NCBI GenBank assembly: GCA_030630075.1
Contig: DAOVNS010000033.1
Location: 1 to 12,504 of the forward strand
Direction of reading: 5' to 3'
Source of the DNA: a bacterium
GTDB lineage: Bacteria > Dependentiae > Babeliae > Babeliales > UASB340
Length of the DNA: 12,504 bases
In this document: positions 6,691-12,504 of the stretch, piece after piece
Layout of the letters: each line of letters opens with the position of its first letter
Position numbering within the stretch: position 1 is the stretch's first letter
Translations under genes and position numbers: made by a program
Notes under the pieces: model-generated
What the model saw: the letters and a program-made list of their open reading frames with translations, nothing else
What the model was told of the DNA's origin: nothing
Database searches by the model: none

Positions 6691-7563
6691 ATGAAAAAAT
6701 TAGTTATTTTATTTTTGTGTGCTTTTACTTTTAATAATTATTTATCTGCAGATTTTGTTCCATTAGTAAGTTTTGCAGATAAAGATGGAATTCCTGTTAA
6801 TTTATTTGAATTAACAGGAACATCTATTGAAGATTCAAGCGGTTTTTTAATAGATGCTTTCATAAAATATTATGAAAGGTATGAAGAAAAAGACTGTCCT
6901 CTCTATTTTTACCAAGAAATAGAAAATTTACTTGATGATCCACAACGCGGAATTGTTATTGTTGCGTACAAAAATAATATTTGTGTTGGATGGACTTTTT
7001 TTGAATTAGATTACGAAAGCTGTTTGTTGAAATTCAAAACAAGGGTATGGCCTTTTCTTTCTTATGCTCCATATTTAATATTTTCTATTTTTAGGTTATT
7101 TGATTGCCAGACATTTAGAATTTGTTTGATGTGCGATAAGGAAAATTTAGGAGCTCAAAAATTTTATGAAATGCTCGGTTTTAATAAGAGTCTTCTTGAG
7201 CCTTCAGGTTTTAATTCTAGTAATCATCAAGTAATGGAATATAAGTTGAATTTTGATATTTATAATATGCGGGTTGAAATAAATGATGTTTGGGAAAAAT
7301 TATTACGTATTGAAGGCCTTTTAAATATTCGTGTTCTTTATATTTGTGATCGTAAAACTATTAATGATAGTTTACGGGATAATATTAATAAAATAAAAAA
7401 AATTATGACTAAAATGGAACTGTATTATAAACCTAGGATTAATATTTTTTCAGAATTATTTGATTTTAATTCGCGTGTTTTTTATCAAAACTTAATTCAT
7501 GAAATTAATGGTATTAAAATTAAGTTAAGGGTCTTGGAGGATAGATTAGACAAATCTGTTTAA
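6691..7563 (+). CDS. GNAT-fold acetyltransferase-like protein with signal peptide
   Basis: The 290-residue product starts with MKKLVILFLCAFTFNNYLSA, a textbook-looking signal peptide with cleavage likely after YLSA. Residues 87-103 (GIVIVAYKNNICVGW) match the central strands of the GNAT fold. CDKENLGAQKFYEMLGF (148-164) is the characteristic 'N-x2-A-x2-F-Y-x3-G-F' C-terminal motif. The usual acetyl-CoA pyrophosphate loop (R/Q-x2-G-x-G/A) should precede this, but the equivalent stretch reads VWPFLSYAPYL with no glycines, so cofactor binding may be altered or lost. Residues 190-290 are an additional helical, lysine-rich extension of unknown role. AGAGG at 6678-6682 supports the ATG with eight-base spacing. 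The stop overlaps that of the convergent small gene by four bases. GNAT membership is fairly secure; the acceptor substrate cannot be read. Confidence 0.8.
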   Translation: MKKLVILFLCAFTFNNYLSADFVPLVSFADKDGIPVNLFELTGTSIEDSSGFLIDAFIKYYERYEEKDCPLYFYQEIENLLDDPQRGIVIVAYKNNICVGWTFFELDYESCLLKFKTRVWPFLSYAPYLIFSIFRLFDCQTFRICLMCDKENLGAQKFYEMLGFNKSLLEPSGFNSSNHQVMEYKLNFDIYNMRVEINDVWEKLLRIEGLLNIRVLYICDRKTINDSLRDNINKIKKIMTKMELYYKPRINIFSELFDFNSRVFYQNLIHEINGIKIKLRVLEDRLDKSV

Positions 7564-7745
7564 AGTTTTTGATCTAATTCATCGATATATTGTTCAAGCA
7601 TTTTTTTAAGATCATCAAATGTTTTACAAGATTCTTCATGACAATCACTTTTTGCCTTTTTTTCGCAATGTTTTTCTATAAACCAAACCAATTTGCTGAG
7701 ATCATGTAATATTTTAATTTCATTATATCTGCAATCATGTAACAT
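7560..7745 (-). CDS. Small cysteine/histidine-rich helical protein, 61 residues
   Basis: A very good ribosome-binding site (AAAAGGAGAAG; GGAG at 7751-7754, five bases from the ATG) marks this as a real gene despite its size. The product has no signal peptide. It carries H3, C5, H14, H26, C27, C35, H36 and C40, enough for a small metal site, between two amphipathic helices (about 8-30 and 43-60). The family is not recognised. It is transcribed divergently from the rRNA pseudouridine synthase gene and converges on the GNAT gene, with stop codons overlapping by four bases. A metal-binding or redox role is a guess from composition only. Confidence 0.7.
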   Translation of the reverse strand: MLHDCRYNEIKILHDLSKLVWFIEKHCEKKAKSDCHEESCKTFDDLKKMLEQYIDELDQKL

Positions 7746-7805
7746 AACTTCTCCTTTTTTTTTATGTTTTTGTTCAAAACTTACTTTAAGACGTGTTGTT
7801 TAGTA

Positions 7806-7841
7806 AATCAATAGTTTATTATATATAATAAACTATTGATT
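7806..7841. promoter_or_regulatory. Perfect 36-bp palindrome with back-to-back TATAAT elements
   Basis: AATCAATAGTTTATTATA (7806-7823) is followed directly by its exact reverse complement (7824-7841), with no loop. The two central six-base blocks read TATAAT on opposite strands (7824-7829 on plus, 7818-7823 on minus). It sits in the 158-base divergent region between the small minus-strand gene and the pseudouridine synthase gene. A symmetric operator overlapping divergent promoters is the most attractive reading. No good -35 is seen for either direction, and no T tract supports a terminator. Confidence 0.6.
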
Positions 7842-7860
7842 GGATTAATAAGAGTTTGTT

Positions 7861-7889
7861 ATTAATTGACCTTTCTTGTCAAAATTAAT
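7861..7889 (+). promoter_or_regulatory. Hairpin in the leader of the pseudouridine synthase gene
   Basis: ATTAATTGAC (7861-7870) pairs with GTCAA-AA-TTAAT (7878-7889), giving ten base pairs with a two-base bulge and a seven-base loop. The Shine-Dalgarno AAGGAA (7894-7899) follows five bases later. If transcription starts from the palindromic TATAAT upstream, this stem lies in the mRNA leader and could influence translation. Confidence 0.4.
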
Positions 7890-7903
7890 ATTTAAGGAAT
7901 TAA

Positions 7904-8605
7904 GTGTATTTACCAAAATATTTAGCTTATTGTGGAATTTGTTCTAGAAGAAATGCTGTTGATCTTGTTGAAAATGGTGAAGTAAAAGTTAACGAGAAAA
8001 TAGTAAAAGAAGTTACTTATGTTGTTGAAGCAACAGATAAAGTAAAATATAAAAATCGAATAGTTAAACCTTTAGAGTTTAAATATATTTTACTTAATAA
8101 ACCAAAAGACTATCTAACAACTGTATCTGATGAAAAAGATAGAAGAACCGTTATAGATTTAATTAAAGATAAAAAAATAGGTCGAATTTATCCTGTTGGA
8201 AGATTAGATAGAAATACGACAGGTGTTTTGTTATTAACCAATGATGGACAATTTGCGCAACAATTATCTCATCCAAAATTTGAAATTAGTAAAAAATATC
8301 ACGTTGTTGTAGAAAAACCATTTTTTCATAAAGATTTCGAAAAACTTAAGCAAGGCGTTCGATTAAAAGATGGTTTTGTAAAACCAGATAAAATTTATTA
8401 CGGAAAAAGTACTTCAAAAAGACACGTTGTTGTTCAATTACATAGCGGTAAAAATAGAATTGTAAGAAGAATGTTTGAACATTTGGGTTACAAAGTAAAA
8501 AAATTAGACCGAGTTGAATATGCAGGACTAACTAAAAAGGGTGTGTCTATTGGTAAGTGGAGATTATTAAGCAAAAAAGAAGTTGAAGATTTAAAAAAGA
8601 TTTAA
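7904..8605 (+). CDS. rluB: 23S/16S rRNA pseudouridine synthase, RluB/RsuA family
   Basis: The enzyme converts a specific rRNA uridine to pseudouridine in the cytosol. Residues 2-45 form an S4 RNA-binding domain (LPKYLAYCGICSRRNAVDLV, then NGEVKVN). The catalytic domain has YPVGRLDRNTTGVLLLTNDG (97-115) with the nucleophilic aspartate D102. The conserved tail GKNRIVRRMFEHLGYKVKKL (182-201) resembles RluB/RluE/RsuA enzymes. The 233-residue length is normal. GTG at 7904 with AAGGAA four bases upstream is the start, placing the S4 domain at the very N-terminus as in relatives. RluB (acting near 23S position 2605) is the likelier assignment, but RsuA (16S) cannot be excluded from motifs alone. A MazG-like gene follows 24 bases later, probably in the same transcript. 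Confidence 0.92.
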   Translation: MYLPKYLAYCGICSRRNAVDLVENGEVKVNEKIVKEVTYVVEATDKVKYKNRIVKPLEFKYILLNKPKDYLTTVSDEKDRRTVIDLIKDKKIGRIYPVGRLDRNTTGVLLLTNDGQFAQQLSHPKFEISKKYHVVVEKPFFHKDFEKLKQGVRLKDGFVKPDKIYYGKSTSKRHVVVQLHSGKNRIVRRMFEHLGYKVKKLDRVEYAGLTKKGVSIGKWRLLSKKEVEDLKKI

Positions 8606-8629
8606 ATTTTACTTAAAAAGTTACTAAAT

Positions 8630-8938
8630 ATGAAATTTGATAAACTTGTTCGTGATAATATTCCAAATATAATTAAAGAAAAATATAATAAAAAACCAAT
8701 TTTTTATGCAGTTGATGGAGGTGAGTATCGTAAAAGATTGGATGATAAATTGCAAGAAGAAGTATCAGAGTTTTTGCAAGATGATAACGTTGAAGAACTC
8801 GCGGATATTTTAGAAGTAATTTATGCGATTTGTGATTACAAAAAAATAACCAAGCAAGATTTAGAAAATTGCCGACTAAAAAAAGCTCAAGAACGGGGCG
8901 CTTTTAAGGATAAAATCATTCTTGATCGTGTTGAATAA
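8630..8938 (+). CDS. MazG-like all-alpha NTP pyrophosphohydrolase (house-cleaning type)
   Basis: The 102-residue protein fits the predicted house-cleaning nucleotide pyrophosphatase family (COG4997-like). It opens with FDKLVRDNIPNII, typical of that family. The magnesium-binding helices carry EEVSEF (E43, E44, E47) and EELADILEV (E55, E56, D59, E62), and the family-typical KKAQERGAF follows at 84-92. Such enzymes hydrolyse nucleoside triphosphates, often non-canonical ones, to the monophosphate and pyrophosphate in the cytosol. No Shine-Dalgarno is visible before the ATG, so translation may depend on coupling to the upstream rluB-type gene 24 bases away. The stop lies three bases from the stop of the convergent MATE gene. 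The exact nucleotide substrate cannot be read. Confidence 0.88.
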   Translation: MKFDKLVRDNIPNIIKEKYNKKPIFYAVDGGEYRKRLDDKLQEEVSEFLQDDNVEELADILEVIYAICDYKKITKQDLENCRLKKAQERGAFKDKIILDRVE

Positions 8939-8941
8939 AAG

Positions 8942-10267
8942 TTATATTTTTTGATACCATTTTCTCATTACAAAAAATCTGTATCCAAAAACGGTGCAAT
9001 CAAAAACTGACCAAATTAAAAATGCTAAATATCCACCGGGTACGCCAATTTGTGTTTTTAATCCGAGAATGTATGCAAGAGGGAGAAATACAAAATAGCT
9101 GCTTAAGCCTCCAGCGATTGCTGTAAATTTTGTGTCCTGAACTCCAATAAGTGCTCCCCTTAAAACCATGTAAATGGTTCCGAATAATCGTTCGAAACAA
9201 ACAATTTTAATGCATTTTGTAGTTACTTTTGCTACGTAATGATTTGTTGGGCTGAAAAAATTTGCAATATATTCTGCCGAAAAAAATAAAATTAAACTAA
9301 GTATGCTTACAATAACAAGCGCGATGATAATAATTTTTGTTGTTGCATAAACTATTAAATTGTTTTTCTTTTCTCCAAAAAGTTTTCCTAAAAGTATTGA
9401 TGATGTAACTAAAAAACCTCCCGGTATTAAATATGCAACCATAAAGATTTGAAATGTTAATTGATGTATTGCTAAAGCCTGTGGTCCTAAGTTGCTAAAA
9501 ATTAGTATAAAAGCGAGTAGTGCTAAAGATAAAATTCCGGTATAAATTCCAATTTCGAATGTAACTTTAAAAAAATTATGTGTGATATTTTTAAATCCTG
9601 ATTTGAAATTTAAATAAGTTTTTGAAAGTTTATTTTTAAATAAAAATATTAAAGCAATAATTGCGCCTATCGCATAAGAAAGTAGTGTTGCTCGTGCAAT
9701 TTCGGGTGCACTTGTTTGAGATGCTGCCATTGATGAAAAAATATTATTGAAAATTGTGTTAAATATTAATATGAGCATTGTGACTATTAGAGGAATATAA
9801 GTTTTTTTTAGCCCATTAAAAAAACCGGTTATTACATAAAATATTAAAACAAGTGGTGCTGCATATAAACGTATTGTTAGATATTTAAAGTAGCTGTGGT
9901 GATTTAAACTATCTCCTCCGATAAGATAGTATGCAGCTTGCGATAGTAGTGGAGATATGGCTGCAAGAACTAGTCCGATTAGCAATGCAGAGAGCAATGC
10001 AATGTTTAAAGTTTTTGTAATATTTGATTTATGTTTTTCACCAAAATATTTTGCAACCAAAACGGTTGTTCCCGATTTCATTCCCTCTAAGAATTGATAT
10101 AAACCCGTAAGAAAAGAATTTGCAGTTGCAACAATTGCAATAGCGATTGTTCCATCGCCTCTTATAAATAAAAGATCAATAATTCCTACAAATATTACGG
10201 TTGAGTATGAAACAATTGCTGGCCAAGTGAGTCTTAGAATGTTTCTTGTACTTAGTTCTTTTCTCAT
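8942..10267 (-). CDS. MATE-family multidrug/metabolite exporter
   Basis: The 441-residue protein is almost entirely hydrophobic, with about 12 predicted membrane helices in two related halves (roughly 10-210 and 230-435), as in MATE cation-coupled exporters. Family-like stretches are EGMKSGTTVLVAKYFGEK (61-78) and its second-half counterpart PGGFLVTSSILLGKLFGEK (282-300). MVLRGALIGVQDTKFTAIAG (367-386) resembles the typical 'G-x-G-D-T' loop, as does YVITGFFNGLKKTYIP (144-159) in the first half. Length is normal for the family. GGGGGA (10276-10281) supports the ATG. The metK terminator lies directly upstream, so expression depends on read-through or a promoter inside the hairpin region. The substrate, and whether Na+ or H+ drives it, cannot be assigned. 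Confidence 0.92.
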   Translation of the reverse strand: MRKELSTRNILRLTWPAIVSYSTVIFVGIIDLLFIRGDGTIAIAIVATANSFLTGLYQFLEGMKSGTTVLVAKYFGEKHKSNITKTLNIALLSALLIGLVLAAISPLLSQAAYYLIGGDSLNHHSYFKYLTIRLYAAPLVLIFYVITGFFNGLKKTYIPLIVTMLILIFNTIFNNIFSSMAASQTSAPEIARATLLSYAIGAIIALIFLFKNKLSKTYLNFKSGFKNITHNFFKVTFEIGIYTGILSLALLAFILIFSNLGPQALAIHQLTFQIFMVAYLIPGGFLVTSSILLGKLFGEKKNNLIVYATTKIIIIALVIVSILSLILFFSAEYIANFFSPTNHYVAKVTTKCIKIVCFERLFGTIYMVLRGALIGVQDTKFTAIAGGLSSYFVFLPLAYILGLKTQIGVPGGYLAFLIWSVFDCTVFGYRFFVMRKWYQKI

Positions 10268-10281
10268 TAAATTATTCCCCC

Positions 10282-10333
10282 AAAAAAGATAGAAAGCTCA
10301 TTTACACAGAAAAAGTGTAGATGAGCTTTCTAT
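10282..10333 (-). terminator. Rho-independent terminator of metK, possibly an attenuator for the MATE gene
   Basis: A 19-bp stem (10289-10307 with 10315-10333, one mismatch) encloses a seven-base loop. On the minus strand it is followed by six T bases (10282-10287). It lies just past the metK stop. The MATE Shine-Dalgarno GGGGG (10277-10281) begins on the next base, leaving no space for a separate promoter. Partial read-through would therefore set MATE expression. Confidence 0.85.
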
Positions 10334-10358
10334 ATAAAGTAAATAATTTAGAGAGTTT

Positions 10359-11741
10359 TTATTCGTCTGAAATGTTTTCTTTTGAGCTAGAAGCGTCAAT
10401 GCTTTCAGCAAAATCGATCTCTTCTGCGCTTATTAACATTTCTTCAGCAAAATTAAGTCCGTCTATTAGTTTTTCTTCAATTTTGGTTGCAGGTAAAAAA
10501 CTATTTAATTCATTTAATAATTCTTCAATCTGGTTTGTTCTCTCCCAGCTGAAACCTTGATCTTCTCTGCCAAAATGACCATACGAAGCTGTTTTAGAAA
10601 ATATAGGTTTTCTTAGATCCAAGTATTCAATTATTTCGGCTGGTTTAAGTGCAAAGATTTTTTCAATAGCCTTTGTAAGTTCTGTACCATCAACGGTTGA
10701 TGTTCCAAAAGTATTTACATAAACAGAAACAGGATCTGCCACACCTATTGAATATGCAATTTGAACTTCACATTTTGTTGCGATTCCTGCGGCTACAATA
10801 TTTTTTGCAATATAACGTGCTGCGTAAGCTCCAGATCGGTCAACCTTTGTTGCATCTTTTCCTGAGAAACATCCGCCACCATGTCTGCCCATTCCACCAT
10901 AAGTATCAACAATTATTTTTCTACCTGTTAAACCACAATCTGCTTGAGGTCCACCAATTTCAAATTCGCCTGTTGGATTAATAAAGTATTTTGTATCTTC
11001 AGTTAAATAACCATTGCATACGGGAATTATTACATGTTCCATTATTTCTTTTTCTATTTGTTCGTGCGAAATACCAGCATCATGCTGAGTTGATAAAACA
11101 ATAGAAGCTATTTTTTGTGGAATGTCGTTTACATATCTAAAGGTTACTTGTGATTTTCCATCTGGACGTACCCAAGTTAAAATTCCTTCTTTTCTAACGT
11201 AAGCTAAGCGTTCAGTTAACTTGTGTGCCATTGAAATTGGCAAAGGCATTAACTCTGGAGTTTCGTTGCAGGCATAACCAAACATTAATCCTTGATCTCC
11301 GGCTCCTTGTTCTCTTTCTTGCGTGATGTCAACACCGCGTGCAATATTTTCACTTTGTTTGTTGATTGATGTTATGAATTTACATTTACTAATATCTAGG
11401 CCGTAAGCAGGATTTGTGTAGCCTATTTTTGTGATTGTATCTTTTACTACTTTTGGAATATCAACTTCTGCATTCGAAGAAATTTCTCCTGCAACAACAA
11501 TAACATTTTTTGCAGCTAAAGCTTCGCATGCAACTCGAGAATAAGGATCCTTTTCTAGATACGCGTCAAGTATTGCGTCCGAAATTTGATCACAAACTTT
11601 ATCTGGATGACCTTCTGTTACAGACTCTGATGAAAAAAGATATTCATTCATGATTTTTTCCTGAGTTTTGGCGAAATTGTTTTTATTAAACGACAAAACA
11701 AAAAACAAGGTTACCATATACAAAACACTACTTCTCTTCAT
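10359..11741 (-). CDS. metK: S-adenosylmethionine synthetase with optional signal-peptide-like N-terminal extension
   Basis: MetK makes S-adenosylmethionine from methionine and ATP. ATP-binding GHPDK (44-48), [12 protein letters not shown] (146-157) and the P-loop-like [16 protein letters not shown] (288-303) are intact. GHFGRED (388-394) and FSWE (397-400) close the conserved C-terminal domain. The normal start corresponds to Met31 (11649-11651), preceded by its own CAGGA (11659-11663) at seven-base spacing. The frame stays open upstream to ATG 11739-11741, which has an even stronger AAAGGAG (11747-11753). The added residues [18 protein letters not shown] look like a signal peptide or membrane anchor. 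Dual translation (exported plus cytosolic) is therefore possible. After residue 410 there is an acidic extension of about 50 residues beyond the usual end. The enzyme identity is certain; the export of the long form is inference. Confidence 0.96.
   Translation of the reverse strand: MKRSSVLYMVTLFFVLSFNKNNFAKTQEKIMNEYLFSSESVTEGHPDKVCDQISDAILDAYLEKDPYSRVACEALAAKNVIVVAGEISSNAEVDIPKVVKDTITKIGYTNPAYGLDISKCKFITSINKQSENIARGVDITQEREQGAGDQGLMFGYACNETPELMPLPISMAHKLTERLAYVRKEGILTWVRPDGKSQVTFRYVNDIPQKIASIVLSTQHDAGISHEQIEKEIMEHVIIPVCNGYLTEDTKYFINPTGEFEIGGPQADCGLTGRKIIVDTYGGMGRHGGGCFSGKDATKVDRSGAYAARYIAKNIVAAGIATKCEVQIAYSIGVADPVSVYVNTFGTSTVDGTELTKAIEKIFALKPAEIIEYLDLRKPIFSKTASYGHFGREDQGFSWERTNQIEELLNELNSFLPATKIEEKLIDGLNFAEEMLISAEEIDFAESIDASSSKENISDE
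11647..11663 (-). promoter_or_regulatory. Internal ribosome-binding site and canonical start of metK
   Basis: CAGGA (11659-11663 on the minus strand) lies seven bases upstream of ATG 11649-11651, which encodes Met31 of the long frame. Translation from here gives [18 protein letters not shown], the usual MetK N-terminus. Together with the strong upstream site at 11747-11753, this argues for two protein forms, or for one of the two starts being vestigial. Confidence 0.6.
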
Positions 11742-11785
11742 TAGAACTCCTTTATGAAAATATAAGAATAATATTTTTTGTAAGA

Positions 11786-11813
11786 ATTATAATGTATTTA
11801 AATTCATATGCAA
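11786..11813 (-). promoter_or_regulatory. Predicted sigma-70-type promoter of metK
   Basis: On the minus strand TTGCAT (11808-11813) and a perfect TATAAT (11786-11791) are separated by 16 bases. Predicted initiation near 11779 leaves a leader of about 38 bases before the upstream metK ATG. That is too short for any known SAM riboswitch class, so none is called. Confidence 0.55.
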
Positions 11814-11836
11814 GTAGAGATTGTTGTTTAGTGTTT

Positions 11837-12504
11837 TTATGGAGTACTTGTAGCATTTTGCTTATTTTTAATTTTGTTTGTTATATAGTTTGCAATGGAT
11901 GGCAGTCCCTTTTTTGTTATAAATGGTAGTAAGTATTCCTGAGAAAGGTATTTAATACCATCCATAAAAGAACTTTTAATATCACGTTTCACTTTGGTAT
12001 CTCTAGATATTTTATTTATTAGTTTTTCTAAATTTTTTTCATATTCAAGTGTACTTTGAGTTTTTGCCATGTAACGTATTATTTTTATTCCACTGTAGGG
12101 ATTTAGAGTTTCAGTATTTGTTATTAATAATCTGAATTGAAGCTCATCTAATTCATTTAGTCTTGGATTCATAAAATATGATGAAATATGTAAAAGTTGA
12201 ATTATATCTCGAGTATAGTTTTCAAGAAGTTCTATGGATTGTTTTCCATTATAATTTGCATATTTATTTGTTCCATAAAAAGGTGTTCCACCAGGATTTG
12301 CTCTATACAAAATATTATTTAAATTTGTGGGAACAAAAATTTGCAACAAAACGCCGCTTTTCTTCTTTTCATTTTGTGCCAGTAAGTTAATCAAATCACT
12401 TATTTCATTTTTATATTTATTAAATGCTGACGAAAGTCTAAAAAGAGGAAAGATGTTTTCGCAAAGATTTATTAAATTTGGGTTGGTTATGTTTGATGAT
12501 CTTG
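11837..12504 (-). CDS. Hypothetical protein, C-terminal 221 residues (5' end beyond the window)
   Basis: I do not recognise this protein. The frame is open from its stop at 11837 to the right edge of the window without an interruption or a Met codon in the first 36 visible codons. The true start therefore lies outside, and the TTG at 12392-12394 should not be taken as one. The visible part is mostly helical and lysine/asparagine-rich. It has a short Gly/Tyr/Asn-rich segment (NPGGTPFYGTNKYANYNG), leucine-rich helices (SIELLENYTRDIIQLL) and a basic, polar C-terminus (NKIKNKQNATSTP). No membrane segment is visible. It lies 95 bases upstream of metK on the same strand, but a separate metK promoter sits in the gap, so the two need not be functionally linked. 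Confidence 0.7.
   Translation of the reverse strand, partial: RSSNITNPNLINLCENIFPLFRLSSAFNKYKNEISDLINLLAQNEKKKSGVLLQIFVPTNLNNILYRANPGGTPFYGTNKYANYNGKQSIELLENYTRDIIQLLHISSYFMNPRLNELDELQFRLLITNTETLNPYSGIKIIRYMAKTQSTLEYEKNLEKLINKISRDTKVKRDIKSSFMDGIKYLSQEYLLPFITKKGLPSIANYITNKIKNKQNATSTP

Noticed and set aside
7806..7841. The palindrome as a bidirectional terminator
   Set aside because: It lies upstream of both flanking genes rather than downstream, consists almost wholly of A/T pairs, and has no following T tract.
10321..10981. Plus-strand open frames of 79 and 94 codons opposite metK
   Set aside because: They are antisense to highly conserved metK sequence, and the first overlaps the terminator hairpin.
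11742..11836. SAM riboswitch upstream of metK
   Set aside because: The predicted leader is about 38 bases with no stems or conserved SAM-box cores, and the whole gap is only 95 bases.
12178..12390. Plus-strand 70-codon frame near the right edge
   Set aside because: It is antisense to an open frame that runs uninterrupted from 11837 to the window edge, and it lacks a ribosome-binding site.

Overview
The window is strongly A+T-rich outside the rRNA. It reads like a reduced, probably host-associated bacterium. Almost every protein of unknown or unusual type opens with a signal-peptide-like leader, including relatives of normally cytosolic enzymes (MutS-like ATPase, GNAT acetyltransferase, PD-(D/E)XK nuclease, S-adenosylmethionine synthetase). 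Extreme A+T content plus many exported proteins recalls the Dependentiae (TM6/Babeliales) lineage. That placement is an inference from gene style, not a demonstrated assignment; the 23S fragment at 1-403 could settle it.

Layout. Positions 1-403 are the 3' end of a 23S rRNA, followed by a spacer, a 5S rRNA (562-677) and a strong bidirectional terminator (685-717). A minus-strand gene (768-2582) encodes an exported 604-residue protein with a membrane hairpin and a C-terminal coiled coil. It lies between two related copies of the terminator sequence, about 2 kb apart. A plus-strand run then carries four loci: a membrane/exported MutS-like ATPase broken by two -1 frame changes (2833-4888), an unknown exported protein (4968-5594), a signal-peptide protein with a PD-(D/E)XK nuclease signature (5788-6603), and a signal-peptide GNAT-fold protein (6691-7563). 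A small cysteine-rich gene (7560-7745, minus) converges on it. A divergent intergenic region with a perfect 36-bp palindrome separates this gene from an RluB/RsuA-type pseudouridine synthase (7904-8605), which is followed by a MazG-like NTP pyrophosphohydrolase (8630-8938). The remainder is on the minus strand: a partial unknown gene entering from the right edge (11837-12504), metK (10359-11741) and a MATE exporter (8942-10267).

How it fits together. The right half is mostly housekeeping: rRNA modification, nucleotide-pool cleaning, SAM synthesis and export. The left-centre block is accessory in character, combining a DNA-repair-type ATPase with a nuclease-fold protein, both apparently sent to the envelope. 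Its most striking feature is the apparent export of nucleic-acid and cofactor enzyme folds. metK fits this theme through two ribosome-binding sites and two in-frame starts, one with a signal-peptide-like leader and one at the canonical cytosolic position. Several hairpins sit immediately in front of ribosome-binding sites, suggesting that post-initiation control may be common here. No tRNA, CRISPR array, insertion sequence or origin was recognised, and no stretch longer than 300 bases lacks a gene.
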